A DNA stretch of 64,000 bases from Halopseudomonas litoralis (GTDB lineage: Bacteria > Pseudomonadota > Gammaproteobacteria > Pseudomonadales > Pseudomonadaceae), in the NCBI RefSeq assembly GCF_900105005.1, contig NZ_LT629748.1, positions 372,001 through 436,000 on the forward strand, written 5' to 3'. The position numbers were made by a program, and so were the translations under genes. This document shows, in pieces, positions 16,972 to 25,913 of the stretch. Within the stretch, counting starts at the first letter, position 1, and each line of letters starts with the position of its first letter. The notes below the pieces were generated by a model. It saw nothing but the letters and a program-made list of their open reading frames with translations, had not been told where the DNA came from and did no database searches.

Positions 16972-17463
16972 ATGGATGTTTCCGAGATCATACTGACCAC
17001 CCTGGTCAGCGAATTTTCCGACCTGACGGATATTGAGCAGGCCACCCGTGTCACCCTGCGTCTGTTGCTGGCGGCCTTGCTCGGTGGCCTGCTCGGCTAC
17101 GAGCGCGAAACCCACGGCAAGGCCGCCGGCATACGCACGCATATGCTGGTGTGCACGGGCGCGGCCTTGTTCGTGCTGGGCGCGGAACTGGTTGGTGCTG
17201 GTGACGACGCCATGAGCCGGGTGGTGCAGGGGATTGTCGCCGGTATCGGCTTTCTCGGTGTGGGCACCATTATCAAGGGTGACAATATGAGCTCGGTCAA
17301 GGGCCTGACCACCGCCGCGGGGGTCTGGATGACCTCGGCGGTCGGCGTTAGTGTGGGGCTTGGTCTGGAAGCTACCGCCGTGTTTGCAACGCTGCTGATG
17401 CTGTTCATTCTCAATGTGCTGCCGCATTTTTTCGAGGGCGCGGATCGCAAACGCGACCCTTGA
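16972..17463 (+). CDS. MgtC/SapB family membrane protein
   Basis: This 163-residue protein has the MgtC family core. Early helices include LRLLLAALLGGLLGYERE, then KAAGIRTHMLVCTGAALF, GIVAGIGFLGVGTII and LTTAAGVWMTSAVGVSVGLG, together with the conserved acidic and Arg residues. MgtC proteins are linked to growth under low magnesium and, in pathogens, to intracellular survival and ATP synthase control. The C terminus is short, without the soluble ACT-like extension of some members. It lies after opgH with a 56-base gap and converges on fhpR. Confidence 0.85.
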   Translation: MDVSEIILTTLVSEFSDLTDIEQATRVTLRLLLAALLGGLLGYERETHGKAAGIRTHMLVCTGAALFVLGAELVGAGDDAMSRVVQGIVAGIGFLGVGTIIKGDNMSSVKGLTTAAGVWMTSAVGVSVGLGLEATAVFATLLMLFILNVLPHFFEGADRKRDP

Positions 17464-17482
17464 AGCCTGACGCCAGGTCGCG
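17452..17482. terminator. Possible shared terminator between convergent genes
   Basis: CGCGACC at 17452-17458 pairs with GGTCGCG at 17476-17482 around a 17-base loop, across the end of the MgtC gene and just before the fhpR stop. No strong T run follows, so it is a weak candidate. Confidence 0.3.
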
Positions 17483-17485
17483 CTT

Positions 17486-19045
17486 TCAAACCTCCAGACG
17501 TTTCACCAGTCGGGAAAAGTTGCCACGGTCCACGCCCAGGGCCTCGGCGGCGCGGCTCTGGTTATGGGCATGGTTTTCCAGGGTCTGACGGATCAGCTCC
17601 ACCTGAAACGCTTCGGTGGCTTCGCGCAGGGTCTGGCCGGCCGGAGGGGGTAGGGTATCGGCAGCAGTCGGGCTGGTTCGGGGCGCGCCAGTCCGATGTG
17701 CGATATCCATCGATGAGCTGTTCAGCTCCAATAGCTCAGCCGTGACGGTCAGCAGGCGACGGTTGCCATCCTGGTCAGCCTGCGCCTTGAGGACGGCTCG
17801 ACTGATCATATGCTCAAGCTCGCGCACGTTACCCGGCCAAGAGTAGGCCAGCAATGCTTCGCGGGCACTGGCATCCAGCCGCAGACCACGCAGGCCGATA
17901 CGGCGTCGATTCTGTTCGAGAAAATGCCCTGCCAGCAGCAACACATCCTTGTGTCGTTCGCGCAGGCTGGGTACCGCGATGGGATAGACCCCGAGTCGAT
18001 GATAGAGATCGGCACGAAAGCGTCCTTCCGCCACTTCCCGGTGCAGATCGCGGTTGCTGGCGGCGATGATGCGGACATCCACCTGATGATGGTTGTCGCT
18101 GCCGAGGCGCTGCACCTCACCGCTTTGCAGTGCGCGCAGCAGTTTGGGCTGAACCGTCAGCGGCAACTCGCCCACCTCATCAAGAAACAGCGTACCGCCG
18201 TGGGCCAGCTCGAACTTGCCGACACGGCTTTGCACCGCGCCAGAGAACGCGCCGCGGGTATGGCCGAACAGCTCGCTTTCAACCAGGCTTTCCGGCAGCG
18301 CCGCGCAGTTGAGATAGATCAGCGGTGCCCGGGCTCGATTTGACCGGGCATGCACCCCTCTGGCCACCAGTTCCTTACCGACCCCGGTTTCGCCGGTGAT
18401 CAATACGGCCAGGTCGGAGTGGGCGACCATCTCGATCTCTTTCTGCAGCTGCTGCATGGCTCGACTGCGGCCGATCAGTTCCTGCTGCCCATCGGCGATC
18501 AGCGCCTGGGTCGTCGCCTGATGGTGCTCAGTGCGGCTCTGCAACTGAGTGGTCAGCTCGGTGACCCGAATCACCGCCTCGCTCAACCGTGCCAGATAGC
18601 GCAGCTCACCCGGGTCAATCTGGTCGAAGGCGTTGGCGTTGAGCGCGTCCAGTGTCAGCACGCCCCAGGGAACACCCTGCAGATACAGTGCTATGCCCAG
18701 GCAGTCATGCACATGCAGGTCGCCTTCAACACTTTTCAACAGTCCGTCATAAGGGTCTGGCAGCGGTGAGTCTGCAGCAAAACGCACCGGTTCGTGGCTG
18801 AGCAGAATCTTGGCCAGCCGCGGGTGGTCATCGGTGACGAAATGGCGGCCCAGGGTGTCGGTGCTCAGGCCATCCACTGCCAATGGAATCAATTCGCTGC
18901 CGCGCAGTTGCAGGAGCGCTGCTGCATCGCAGGGCAGCAACTGGCGGATGGTCGTCAGCAGTTGCTGGAAGCGTTCAGCAGGGGCCAGTTCCTGAGCCAG
19001 GGCGGTGATCACGCCGAGCAACGGGTAATGTGTGGATGTTGTCAT
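17486..19045 (-). CDS. fhpR: NorR-type nitric-oxide-responsive sigma-54 activator (FhpR)
   Basis: This 519-residue enhancer-binding protein has the NorR layout. An N-terminal GAF domain (about residues 20-165) in NorR binds a non-haem iron that senses nitric oxide. A central AAA+ domain has Walker A GETGVGKE (about 217-224), the sigma-54 loop as GAFSGA instead of the common GAFTGA, and Walker [17 protein letters not shown]-terminal Fis-type helix-turn-helix ([23 protein letters not shown]) ends the protein. It is divergent from hmp across a region with three NorR-like sites and a sigma-54 promoter, which matches FhpR of P. aeruginosa, the activator of the flavohaemoglobin gene. ATG 19045 overlaps one of the sites, so autorepression is possible. 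Confidence 0.93.
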   Translation of the reverse strand: MTTSTHYPLLGVITALAQELAPAERFQQLLTTIRQLLPCDAAALLQLRGSELIPLAVDGLSTDTLGRHFVTDDHPRLAKILLSHEPVRFAADSPLPDPYDGLLKSVEGDLHVHDCLGIALYLQGVPWGVLTLDALNANAFDQIDPGELRYLARLSEAVIRVTELTTQLQSRTEHHQATTQALIADGQQELIGRSRAMQQLQKEIEMVAHSDLAVLITGETGVGKELVARGVHARSNRARAPLIYLNCAALPESLVESELFGHTRGAFSGAVQSRVGKFELAHGGTLFLDEVGELPLTVQPKLLRALQSGEVQRLGSDNHHQVDVRIIAASNRDLHREVAEGRFRADLYHRLGVYPIAVPSLRERHKDVLLLAGHFLEQNRRRIGLRGLRLDASAREALLAYSWPGNVRELEHMISRAVLKAQADQDGNRRLLTVTAELLELNSSSMDIAHRTGAPRTSPTAADTLPPPAGQTLREATEAFQVELIRQTLENHAHNQSRAAEALGVDRGNFSRLVKRLEV

Positions 19046-19097
19046 ATATACAATCTGATTGTTTTTTATACATCGGGTGCGGTGTTGTTATTTTTAC
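19041..19097 (+). promoter_or_regulatory. Three NorR-type binding sites, GT-N7-AC
   Basis: Three copies of GT-N7-AC with AT-rich centres occur in a row: GTCATATATAC at 19041-19051, GTTTTTTATAC at 19061-19071 and GTTATTTTTAC at 19087-19097. In E. coli, NorR binds three GT-(N7)-AC sites upstream of the norV sigma-54 promoter. The first site covers the fhpR start codon. All lie 45-100 bases upstream of the -24 element, a good enhancer distance. Confidence 0.8.
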
Positions 19098-19140
19098 ACA
19101 GATCCCGCGATAGTCCAGGGATTGCGGTGATTATTGCCGC

Positions 19141-19156
19141 TGGCACGATACATGCT
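19141..19156 (+). promoter_or_regulatory. Sigma-54 (-24/-12) promoter of hmp
   Basis: TGGCACGATACATGCT matches the consensus TGGCACG-N4-TTGCT with one mismatch. The key GG (19142-19143) and GC (19154-19155) are ten bases apart, as required for RpoN. The hmp ATG is 49 bases downstream. Confidence 0.85.
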
Positions 19157-19204
19157 CTGGATCAGGTGCCTTGATTTGAGTCAATTTCCAACAAGAGAGC
19201 AAAA

Positions 19205-20383
19205 ATGCTATCCCAGAACAGTAAAGACATCATTGCCGCGACCCTGCCGGCGGTACGTGAGCATGCCGGCACCATCACCGCGGTCTTCTATCCACTGATG
19301 TTCGAGCGCTACCCGGCAGTAAAGGCCTACTTCAACGAAGCGCACCAGCGTCAGGGTACGCAGCCACAGGCATTGGCCAATGCCGTGGTCGCCTATGCGG
19401 GCAATCTGGATCGGCTGGAACTGCTGGGCGATGCGGTTTCCTTGATCGTACAGAAGCACGTGTCGCTGAATATCCAGCCGGAGCATTATCCGATTGTCGG
19501 CGAGTGTTTGCTGGCTGCCATCAAGGAAGTGCTTGGCGATGCTGCCAGTGACGCGGTTCTGGGTGCCTGGGGCGAGGCCTACGGTCAGTTGGCCGATATC
19601 CTGATAGGCGCCGAAGAAGAACGTTACCGGCAGAACGAGCAGAAAACCGGTGGCTGGCGCGGTGAGCGGCGTTTTGTTGTCCAGCGCAAGGAAGTCGAGA
19701 GTGAGGTCATCACCTCCTTCTACCTGGTGCCCAGCGACGGCGGTACGCTGGCTGAATTCATGCCCGGCCAGTTCACCTGCGTTGTGGTGGATATCAATGG
19801 CAGAAGCCTGCGCCGCAACTACTCGCTGTCCGACCGTCCCGGTCTTGGTCATTACCGGATCAGCGTCAAACGCGAAGCAGAAGGGGAGGTTTCCAACTTT
19901 CTCCACGACCAGGTACAGGTCGGTGATGAGCTGAATCTGACGGCGCCCAGCGGCAGTTTCGTGCTCAACCAGCAGCAGCGACCATTGGTGTTGCTGACCG
20001 GTGGTGTGGGTATCACTCCGGCCATCAGTATGCTGCAGCCGGCGCTGGAAAGCGGTCGTCAGGTGCACTTTCTGCATGGCGCTCTGAACAGTCGTACCCA
20101 TGCCTTCCGCGCCCATGTCGACGCGCTCGCGCAGCAACATGACAACCTGAAGATCAGCTATGTCTACAGTGATCCGCTGGAGGATGACCAGGCCCATGGC
20201 ACCGGTTTCTTCGACCAGCAGAAACTCAGCGCGATGTTGCCCGACAGTGCAGATGTGGATGTCTATTTCCTCGGTCCCAAGGCCTTCATGCAGAACTGCC
20301 AGAAGATGCTGAACGAACTGGGTATCCCGGCGGAAAATCAACGGTATGAGTTCTTTGGGCCGTTGGAGGAGCTGACAGCATAA
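19205..20383 (+). CDS. hmp: Flavohaemoprotein (nitric oxide dioxygenase)
   Basis: This cytoplasmic enzyme converts nitric oxide to nitrate with O2 and NAD(P)H. The 392 residues comprise a globin domain (about 1-140) with distal Tyr29 (FYPLMFERYP) and proximal His85 (QKHVSL), an FAD domain with RRNYSLS, and an NAD domain with LLTGGVGITPAISML and VYFLGPKAFM. All key residues are present. AAGAGAG precedes ATG 19205. The upstream sigma-54 promoter and NorR sites with the divergent fhpR predict induction by nitric oxide. The P. aeruginosa gene is called fhp. Confidence 0.97.
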   Translation: MLSQNSKDIIAATLPAVREHAGTITAVFYPLMFERYPAVKAYFNEAHQRQGTQPQALANAVVAYAGNLDRLELLGDAVSLIVQKHVSLNIQPEHYPIVGECLLAAIKEVLGDAASDAVLGAWGEAYGQLADILIGAEEERYRQNEQKTGGWRGERRFVVQRKEVESEVITSFYLVPSDGGTLAEFMPGQFTCVVVDINGRSLRRNYSLSDRPGLGHYRISVKREAEGEVSNFLHDQVQVGDELNLTAPSGSFVLNQQQRPLVLLTGGVGITPAISMLQPALESGRQVHFLHGALNSRTHAFRAHVDALAQQHDNLKISYVYSDPLEDDQAHGTGFFDQQKLSAMLPDSADVDVYFLGPKAFMQNCQKMLNELGIPAENQRYEFFGPLEELTA

Positions 20384-20393
20384 TCATGCTGTG

Positions 20394-20413
20394 CCCCGGC
20401 GCTATTGCCGGGG
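20394..20413 (+). terminator. Hairpin after hmp
   Basis: CCCCGGC at 20394-20400 pairs perfectly with GCCGGGG at 20407-20413 around a six-base loop, ten bases after the hmp stop. The stem is strong, but the following bases TCATATC are not a T run, so termination may be partial. Confidence 0.5.
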
Positions 20414-20537
20414 TCATATCAAGATCGGGCTTCGCTTGCGGGTGGGGTCCGTTCGGTCGCCAGGGCAGTGACGATGAGCGTCGGCAAGCGATTTGCGCTA
20501 CACTGCCGGCCCCTCAGATTCAGGAATACCCGGCCCC

Positions 20538-21077
20538 ATGGCGCTCCAGTCCATCCCCTGCAAAGTCCACCTCAATATCACCGACACCGACCGCAACGTC
20601 TATGAAGATCTGCGTATCACGGTGGCTCGGCACCCCTCGGAGACCGGTCAGCGGCTGGCCTCGCGCATCCTTGCCTATGCCCTCTGGTATCAGGAACGGT
20701 TGGCGTTCGGACGTGGCTTGTCGGAAGTGGATGAGCCGGCATTGTGGCACAAGAGCCTGGATGACAGGGTCGAGCACTGGATCGAGGTCGGGCAGCCGGA
20801 CGCGGATCGCCTGACCTGGTGCTCGCGGCGTGCCGAGCGGGTATCACTGCTGGCCTACGGCAGCACGCGAGTGTGGGCAAGCAAGATAGTCCCGGCCGTG
20901 GCCAGTCTGAAGAATGTGAATATTGCTGTACTTGCTCAGGAGCCGCTGGATGCGTTGGCCGGCGAGCTGGGCCGGACCATCGAGTGGAGCGTGATGATCT
21001 CCGATGGCGTGCTCTACGTCAGTGACGCTGATACTCAGCACGAGTTCGTGCTGGAGTGGTTGATGGGGGAGCGCTGA
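20538..21077 (+). CDS. yaeQ: YaeQ family protein
   Basis: This 179-residue protein matches YaeQ, a PD-(D/E)XK-like fold family of unclear function. It begins MALQSIPCKVHLNITDTDRN and contains RHPSETGQRLASRILAYALWY and GQPDADRLTWCSRRAERV. E. coli YaeQ was once linked to suppression of rfaH mutants. ATG 20538 gives the normal length; a GTG/ATG-type extension to 20493 is disfavoured. recJ starts six bases after the stop, so they likely form one unit. Confidence 0.9.
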   Translation: MALQSIPCKVHLNITDTDRNVYEDLRITVARHPSETGQRLASRILAYALWYQERLAFGRGLSEVDEPALWHKSLDDRVEHWIEVGQPDADRLTWCSRRAERVSLLAYGSTRVWASKIVPAVASLKNVNIAVLAQEPLDALAGELGRTIEWSVMISDGVLYVSDADTQHEFVLEWLMGER

Positions 21078-21082
21078 CAGTC

Positions 21083-22801
21083 ATGCGTATCGAATCCCGA
21101 CTGGTTCCTGCCGAGTTGCCTTATCTGGGTGATCTGCCGCCTCTGTTGACCCGTCTGTATGCCGCACGCGGGGTGCGTTCGGCCGGCGAGCTGGACAAGA
21201 GTCTGAAGGCGTTGTTGCCCTGGAAGCTGTTCAAGGGCATGGAGCAGGCGGTGGCGGTACTGCGCGAGGCGCTGGAGCAGCGCCAATCCATTCTGGTGGT
21301 CGGTGACTTCGACTGTGATGGCGCCACCGCCAGCAGCGTCGCCGTGCTCGGCTTACGTGCCCTCGGCGCTGCCCGAGTCGACTATCTGGTGCCCAACCGG
21401 TTCGAATACGGCTACGGCCTGACGCCGGAAATTGTCGCCGTGGCCCTGGAGAGTCAGCCGGATGTACTGGTTACCGTGGATAACGGCATTTCCAGTATCG
21501 ACGGTGTGGCGGCTGCCAAGGCGGCGGGGCTCAAGGTGGTGGTCACCGACCATCACCTGCCTGCGGAACAATTGCCGGCTGCCGATGCCATCGTCAACCC
21601 CAGTCAGCCCGGCTGCGCGTTCCCCAGCAAGGCGATTGCCGGCGTCGGGGTGATCTTCTATGTCCTGATGGCGCTGCGCGCCGAACTGCGTGCAAGCAGC
21701 TGGTTCAATCCGCAGCGCCCGGAACCGAATCTGGCCGAACTGCTGGACCTTGTTGCTCTGGGCACCGTGGCCGATGTAGTGCCGCTGGATGCCAATAACC
21801 GCATCCTGGTGCATCAGGGTCTGGCGCGTATCCGTGCCGGCCGTTGTCGACCGGGCATTCAGGCGTTGCTGGAGGTTGCCCGGCGCCCCGCAGAACGTCT
21901 GGTCTCCACCGATCTGGGATTCATCGTCGGGCCACGGCTGAATGCGGCCGGACGGCTGGATGACATCAGCCTGGGTATCGAGTGCCTGATGACCAACGAT
22001 GAGCAGCTGGCGCGGGATATGGCCCAGGAGCTGGACAGCCTCAATCGTGATCGCAAGAGTATCGAACAGGATATGCAGAAGCAGGCACTGGCGATGCTCG
22101 ATGCGGCGGATCTGCAGGAAGCTGACATGCCGTTCGGTCTTTGCCTGTTCGATGCAGAATGGCATCAGGGCGTGATCGGTATTCTTGCCTCGCGGCTCAA
22201 GGATCGCTATCACCGTCCGGTGATTGCATTTGCTGATGCCGGAAACGGTGAGGTCAAGGGCTCCGCCAGATCGGTCAGTGGTCTGCATATCCGCGATGCG
22301 CTGGATGCGGTGGCGGCGGGCAATCCGGGTTTGATCAGCAAGTTCGGTGGGCACGCCATGGCGGCAGGATTGTCGTTGCCGGCCACGCATTTCGAGGATT
22401 TTCGTGCAGCTTTTGATCGTGAAGTGCGCCGCCAGCTGACCGCCGAGGATTTGACCGGACGCCTGCTGTCCGATGGTGAGCTTGCCATGGATGAATTCAA
22501 TCTGCAGATGGCCGCGCATCTGCGCGAAGCGGGCCCCTGGGGTCAGCATTTCCCTGAACCGGGATTCCACGGTGAATTCAACCTGATCCAGCAGCGTCTG
22601 GTCGGCGAGAAGCACCTGAAGATGGTGTTGCAGCCCCACGGGGGGAGTGAGGTGCTGGACGCCATCGCCTTCAACATCGATCCGCAGGTCTGGCCGAACC
22701 CGAGCATTCGGCAGGTGCGTCTGGCCTACAGCCTGGATATCAACGAATACCGTGGCCGGCAAAGTCTGCAATTGTTGGTCAGGCATCTGCAGGCCTGCTG
22801 A
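21083..22801 (+). CDS. recJ: Single-stranded-DNA-specific exonuclease RecJ
   Basis: This 5'-3' single-strand exonuclease acts in recombination and mismatch repair. The 572-residue protein carries the DHH phosphoesterase motifs: VVGDFDCDGATASSVAVL (motif I, about residues 74-91), VTVDNGISS, TDHHLPAEQLPAADAIVNP and LVALGTVADVVPL. The DHHA1 domain has the GGHAMAAGL motif, followed by a C-terminal OB-like part. ATG 21083 lies six bases after yaeQ with GGGGAG inside the yaeQ end. It is followed by prfB, the usual order in Pseudomonas. Confidence 0.97.
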   Translation: MRIESRLVPAELPYLGDLPPLLTRLYAARGVRSAGELDKSLKALLPWKLFKGMEQAVAVLREALEQRQSILVVGDFDCDGATASSVAVLGLRALGAARVDYLVPNRFEYGYGLTPEIVAVALESQPDVLVTVDNGISSIDGVAAAKAAGLKVVVTDHHLPAEQLPAADAIVNPSQPGCAFPSKAIAGVGVIFYVLMALRAELRASSWFNPQRPEPNLAELLDLVALGTVADVVPLDANNRILVHQGLARIRAGRCRPGIQALLEVARRPAERLVSTDLGFIVGPRLNAAGRLDDISLGIECLMTNDEQLARDMAQELDSLNRDRKSIEQDMQKQALAMLDAADLQEADMPFGLCLFDAEWHQGVIGILASRLKDRYHRPVIAFADAGNGEVKGSARSVSGLHIRDALDAVAAGNPGLISKFGGHAMAAGLSLPATHFEDFRAAFDREVRRQLTAEDLTGRLLSDGELAMDEFNLQMAAHLREAGPWGQHFPEPGFHGEFNLIQQRLVGEKHLKMVLQPHGGSEVLDAIAFNIDPQVWPNPSIRQVRLAYSLDINEYRGRQSLQLLVRHLQAC

Positions 22802-22871
22802 GCAAAAGCTGTTCCCCTCAAGCCGGTGGTCGGGACAATGGTTGTGCTGCTTCCATTCGCGACGCAGTCAC

Positions 22872-22900
22872 TGCACGGGAGCCACGATTTCCGCTACAAT
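22872..22900 (+). promoter_or_regulatory. Possible sigma-70 promoter of prfB
   Basis: TACAAT at 22895-22900 is a good -10 box, and a poor -35 (TGCACG, 22872-22877) lies 17 bases upstream. It is located 30 bases before the prfB ATG. By eye only. Confidence 0.4.
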
Positions 22901-22930
22901 GCCCCCTTTTTCCTGACGGGATTTGTCACC

Positions 22931-24026
22931 ATGGAAATCAATCCGATTCTGAACACCATCAAAGACCTGCGTGGCCGCTCCGAGACCATCAGGGGGTATC
23001 TTTGACTACGATCAAAAACGTGAACGTCTCACCGAAGTAGAACGCGAGCTGGAAGACCCGAGCGTCTGGAACGAGCCCGAGCGCGCGCAGAATCTGGGCC
23101 GCGAGCGTGCCTCGCTGGCACAGATTGTGGAAACCCTGGATGACATGCATACCGGCCTGGGTGATGCCACAGAGCTGTTGGATATGGCGGTCGAGGAAGA
23201 TGACGAAAGCGCTGTCGCCGATGTGGTCAGCGAACTGGCACAGCTGCAGACGCGTCTCGAAGCGCTGGAATTCCGCCGCATGTTCAGCGGTGAGATGGAT
23301 GAGAACAACGCCTACCTGGACATCCAGTCTGGCTCCGGCGGTACCGAAGCTCAGGATTGGGCGAACATGTTGCTGCGCATGTATCTGCGCTGGGCTGATC
23401 AGAACGGTTTCGAAGCCACCATCATGGAGCTGACCGCGGGCGAAGTCGCTGGCATCAAGGGCGCGACTCTGCACATCAAGGGCGCCTACGCCTACGGTTG
23501 GCTGCGTACCGAAATCGGTGTGCACCGGTTGGTGCGCAAGAGCCCCTATGATTCCGGCAACCGTCGCCATACCTCATTCACCGCGGTATTTGTGTCGCCG
23601 GAAATTGACGACAACATCGAGATCGAGATCAACCCATCTGATCTGCGCATCGATACCTACCGGTCGTCCGGTGCCGGTGGTCAGCACGTCAACACCACCG
23701 ACTCGGCAGTACGTATTACCCACATGCCGACCAACACAGTGGTCAGTTGCCAGAACGAACGTTCTCAGCACGCCAACAAGGACACCGCGATGAAAATGTT
23801 GCGGGCCAAGTTGTACGAGCTGGAAATGCAGAAGCGTTCGGCAGCATCTCAAGCCCAGGAAGACAGCAAGTCCGACATCGGCTGGGGCCACCAGATCCGC
23901 TCCTATGTACTCGACCAATCGCGGATCAAGGATCTGCGCACCGGCATCGAGGAAAGTGACTGCGATGGGGTGTTGGATGGCGACATCAACGACTTTCTTG
24001 AAGCCAGTCTGAAGCAGGGGCTGTAA
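22931..24026 (+). CDS. prfB: Peptide chain release factor 2, with programmed +1 frameshift
   Basis: RF2 ends translation at UGA and UAA codons. The gene is read as join(22931..23002, 23004..24026), giving 364 residues. The first 24 codons end in an in-frame TGA at 23003, and +1 slippage continues into [18 protein letters not shown]. Domain features: the GGQ motif in [16 protein letters not shown], which triggers peptide release, and the stop-codon reading tripeptide, here Ser-Pro-Tyr ([14 protein letters not shown]) where the textbook RF2 has Ser-Pro-Phe. lysS follows, as is common. Confidence 0.97.
22991..23006 (+). promoter_or_regulatory. RF2 autoregulatory frameshift site
   Basis: AGGGGGTATCTTTGAC is the classic RF2 site: an internal Shine-Dalgarno-like AGGGGG three bases before the slippery CTT, then TGA followed by C. 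When RF2 is scarce the ribosome pauses at TGA and slips +1, making more RF2. The match to the well-known E. coli element is complete at these positions. Confidence 0.97.
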
Positions 24027-24037
24027 TTCAGCCCCTG
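24015..24037 (+). terminator. Hairpin across the prfB stop codon
   Basis: CAGGGGCTG at 24015-24023 pairs perfectly with CAGCCCCTG at 24029-24037; the stop codon TAA lies at the stem-loop boundary. A second small stem, CCGCC-AA-GGCGG, is at 24044-24055. No T run follows, so it may slow rather than end transcription into lysS. Confidence 0.4.
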
Positions 24038-24090
24038 GACCAACCGCCAAGGCGGCACGACTATCGAATTGATTTATCCAGGACATTGAA

Positions 24091-25593
24091 ATGAGCGAAC
24101 AACCGCTGAATGAGCATGCACTGCAAGAGGAAGAGAACAGCCTGATCGCCCTGCGCAAGGAAAAACTTGCGACAGAGCGTGCCAAGGGCAAGGTTTTCCC
24201 GAACGATTTCCGCCGCGACAGTCTGGCGGGCGATTTGCAGAAAAAGTATGCCGACAGCAGCAAGGAAGCGCTGGCCGAAGCCGCTATCCCGGTCAAGGTG
24301 GCGGGGCGCATCATGCTCAACCGCGGTGCGTTCATGGTGCTTCAGGATATGAGCGGGCGAATTCAGGTGTATGTCGATCGCAAGGGTCTGCCGGCGGAGT
24401 CACTGGCTGAGATCAAGACCTGGGATATGGGCGATATCATCGCTGCCGAAGGCACGCTGGCGCGCTCCGGCAAGGGTGATCTGTACGTGCACATGACGGC
24501 AGTCAAACTGCTGACCAAGTCACTGCGCCCTTTGCCCGACAAGCACCACGGTCTGACCGATACCGAGCAGCGCTATCGTCAGCGCTACGTTGATCTGATG
24601 GTCAACGAAGAGACCCGGGATACCTTCCTGGTGCGCTCCAAGGTCATTGCGCATATTCGCAAGTTTTTGGCTGAGCGTGATTTCCTTGAAGTGGAAACCC
24701 CCATGCTGCAGACCATCCCCGGTGGCGCTGCGGCCAAACCCTTCGAGACTCATCACAATGCGCTGGATCTGCCGATGTTCCTGCGGATTGCGCCTGAGCT
24801 GTACCTCAAGCGGCTGGTGGTGGGCGGTTTCGAGAAGGTTTTCGAGATCAACCGCAACTTCCGTAACGAAGGCGTTTCGACCCGGCACAACCCCGAGTTC
24901 ACCATGCTCGAGTTCTACCAGGCCTATGCTGACTACGAAGACAATATGGACCTGACCGAGGAGCTGTTCCGCGAGCTGGCCGTGGCGGTGCTCGGCAGCA
25001 GTGATGTGCCCTACGGTGACAAGGTCTTCCATTTCGGCGAGCCCTTTATCCGACTGTCGTTGTTCGATTCGATTCTGAAGTACAGCCCGGATATCACTGC
25101 CGAAGATCTGCAGGATGTGGAAAAAGCCCGCGCCATCGCGAAAAAAGCCGGTGCCAAACTGCTCGGTCATGAAGGCCTGGGCAAGCTGCAGGTGATGATC
25201 TTCGAGGAGTTGGTCGAGCACCTTCTGGAGCAGCCGACCTTCATTACTCGCTATCCCTTCGAGGTGTCGCCGCTGGCGCGTCGCAACGATGAAGATCCGA
25301 ACGTGACCGACCGTTTCGAGCTGTTCATCGGTGGCCGCGAGATTGCCAACGCCTATTCCGAGCTGAATGACGCGGAAGACCAGGCTGAGCGTTTCCATGC
25401 TCAGGTTGCTGACAAGGATGCTGGTGATGATGAGGCCATGCATTTCGATGCCGACTTCGTCCGCGCCCTGGAATACGGCATGCCGCCCACCGCTGGTGAA
25501 GGTATCGGTATTGACCGTCTGGTGATGCTGCTGACCGATTCACCATCGATTCGCGATGTGATTCTATTCCCGCATATGCGGCCTGAGGTTTAA
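24091..25593 (+). CDS. lysS: Lysyl-tRNA synthetase, class II
   Basis: This enzyme attaches lysine to tRNA-Lys. The 500-residue protein has an N-terminal OB-fold anticodon-binding domain (about residues 55-170, [17 protein letters not shown]) and a class II catalytic core. Motif 1 ends at [17 protein letters not shown], motif 2 is [17 protein letters not shown], and motif 3 is [21 protein letters not shown]. All are complete. ATG 24091 follows CAGGA. It is linked to prfB by 64 bases. Confidence 0.98.
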   Translation: MSEQPLNEHALQEEENSLIALRKEKLATERAKGKVFPNDFRRDSLAGDLQKKYADSSKEALAEAAIPVKVAGRIMLNRGAFMVLQDMSGRIQVYVDRKGLPAESLAEIKTWDMGDIIAAEGTLARSGKGDLYVHMTAVKLLTKSLRPLPDKHHGLTDTEQRYRQRYVDLMVNEETRDTFLVRSKVIAHIRKFLAERDFLEVETPMLQTIPGGAAAKPFETHHNALDLPMFLRIAPELYLKRLVVGGFEKVFEINRNFRNEGVSTRHNPEFTMLEFYQAYADYEDNMDLTEELFRELAVAVLGSSDVPYGDKVFHFGEPFIRLSLFDSILKYSPDITAEDLQDVEKARAIAKKAGAKLLGHEGLGKLQVMIFEELVEHLLEQPTFITRYPFEVSPLARRNDEDPNVTDRFELFIGGREIANAYSELNDAEDQAERFHAQVADKDAGDDEAMHFDADFVRALEYGMPPTAGEGIGIDRLVMLLTDSPSIRDVILFPHMRPEV

Positions 25594-25681
25594 GGATCAG
25601 AACCACCTGCCCATTCTTCGTGGAGCATCTGAGTGGTTCTGTGTAAGGAAAGCGGATTAGGTGGTCTGGTGTGGGTGGCGA

Positions 25682-25780
25682 GGTCGGGGGTGGCCTATGT
25701 CGGACACGCACAAGTACGTCCATGTAGCTCGCGGTTGCCATCCCTGGCAACCGACGGTCCAACATAGGCCACCCCCGACC
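25682..25780 (+). repeat. Hairpin repeat element, copy 1
   Basis: Outer arms at 25682-25700 and 25762-25780 are perfect 19-base inverted repeats; pairing extends inwards to GGAC/GTCC with one mismatch. The 60-base core (25701-25760) contains an inner perfect 9-bp stem, CGGTTGCCA-TCCC-TGGCAACCG, at 25732-25753. The core is present again, inverted, in copy 2, with about five differences, but the outer arms of the two copies are unrelated in sequence. Confidence 0.85.
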
Positions 25781-25913
25781 CCGCTTGTATAGATTGTGCA
25801 GTGATCCGCTTTCCGGATGGTTTGATGTGGAGAGGCTGGCTTTTTCGGATGCCTGTGATTTGGTCCCAATAAAGCGCTAGCTGGAAACATTGATCCACAC
25901 TGAGGCTTACGAG

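Noticed and set aside
21353..22786. Open frame antisense to recJ (477 codons)
   Set aside because: recJ has all DHH motifs on the plus strand; the antisense frame shows no domain.
22858..22930. Riboswitch before prfB or lysS
   Set aside because: The gap is short and shows only a -10 box; RF2 is explained by its frameshift site.
22971..23005. In-frame TGA in prfB as a sequencing error or pseudogene
   Set aside because: The surrounding AGGGGGTATCTTTGAC is the standard RF2 programmed frameshift site, so the stop is functional.
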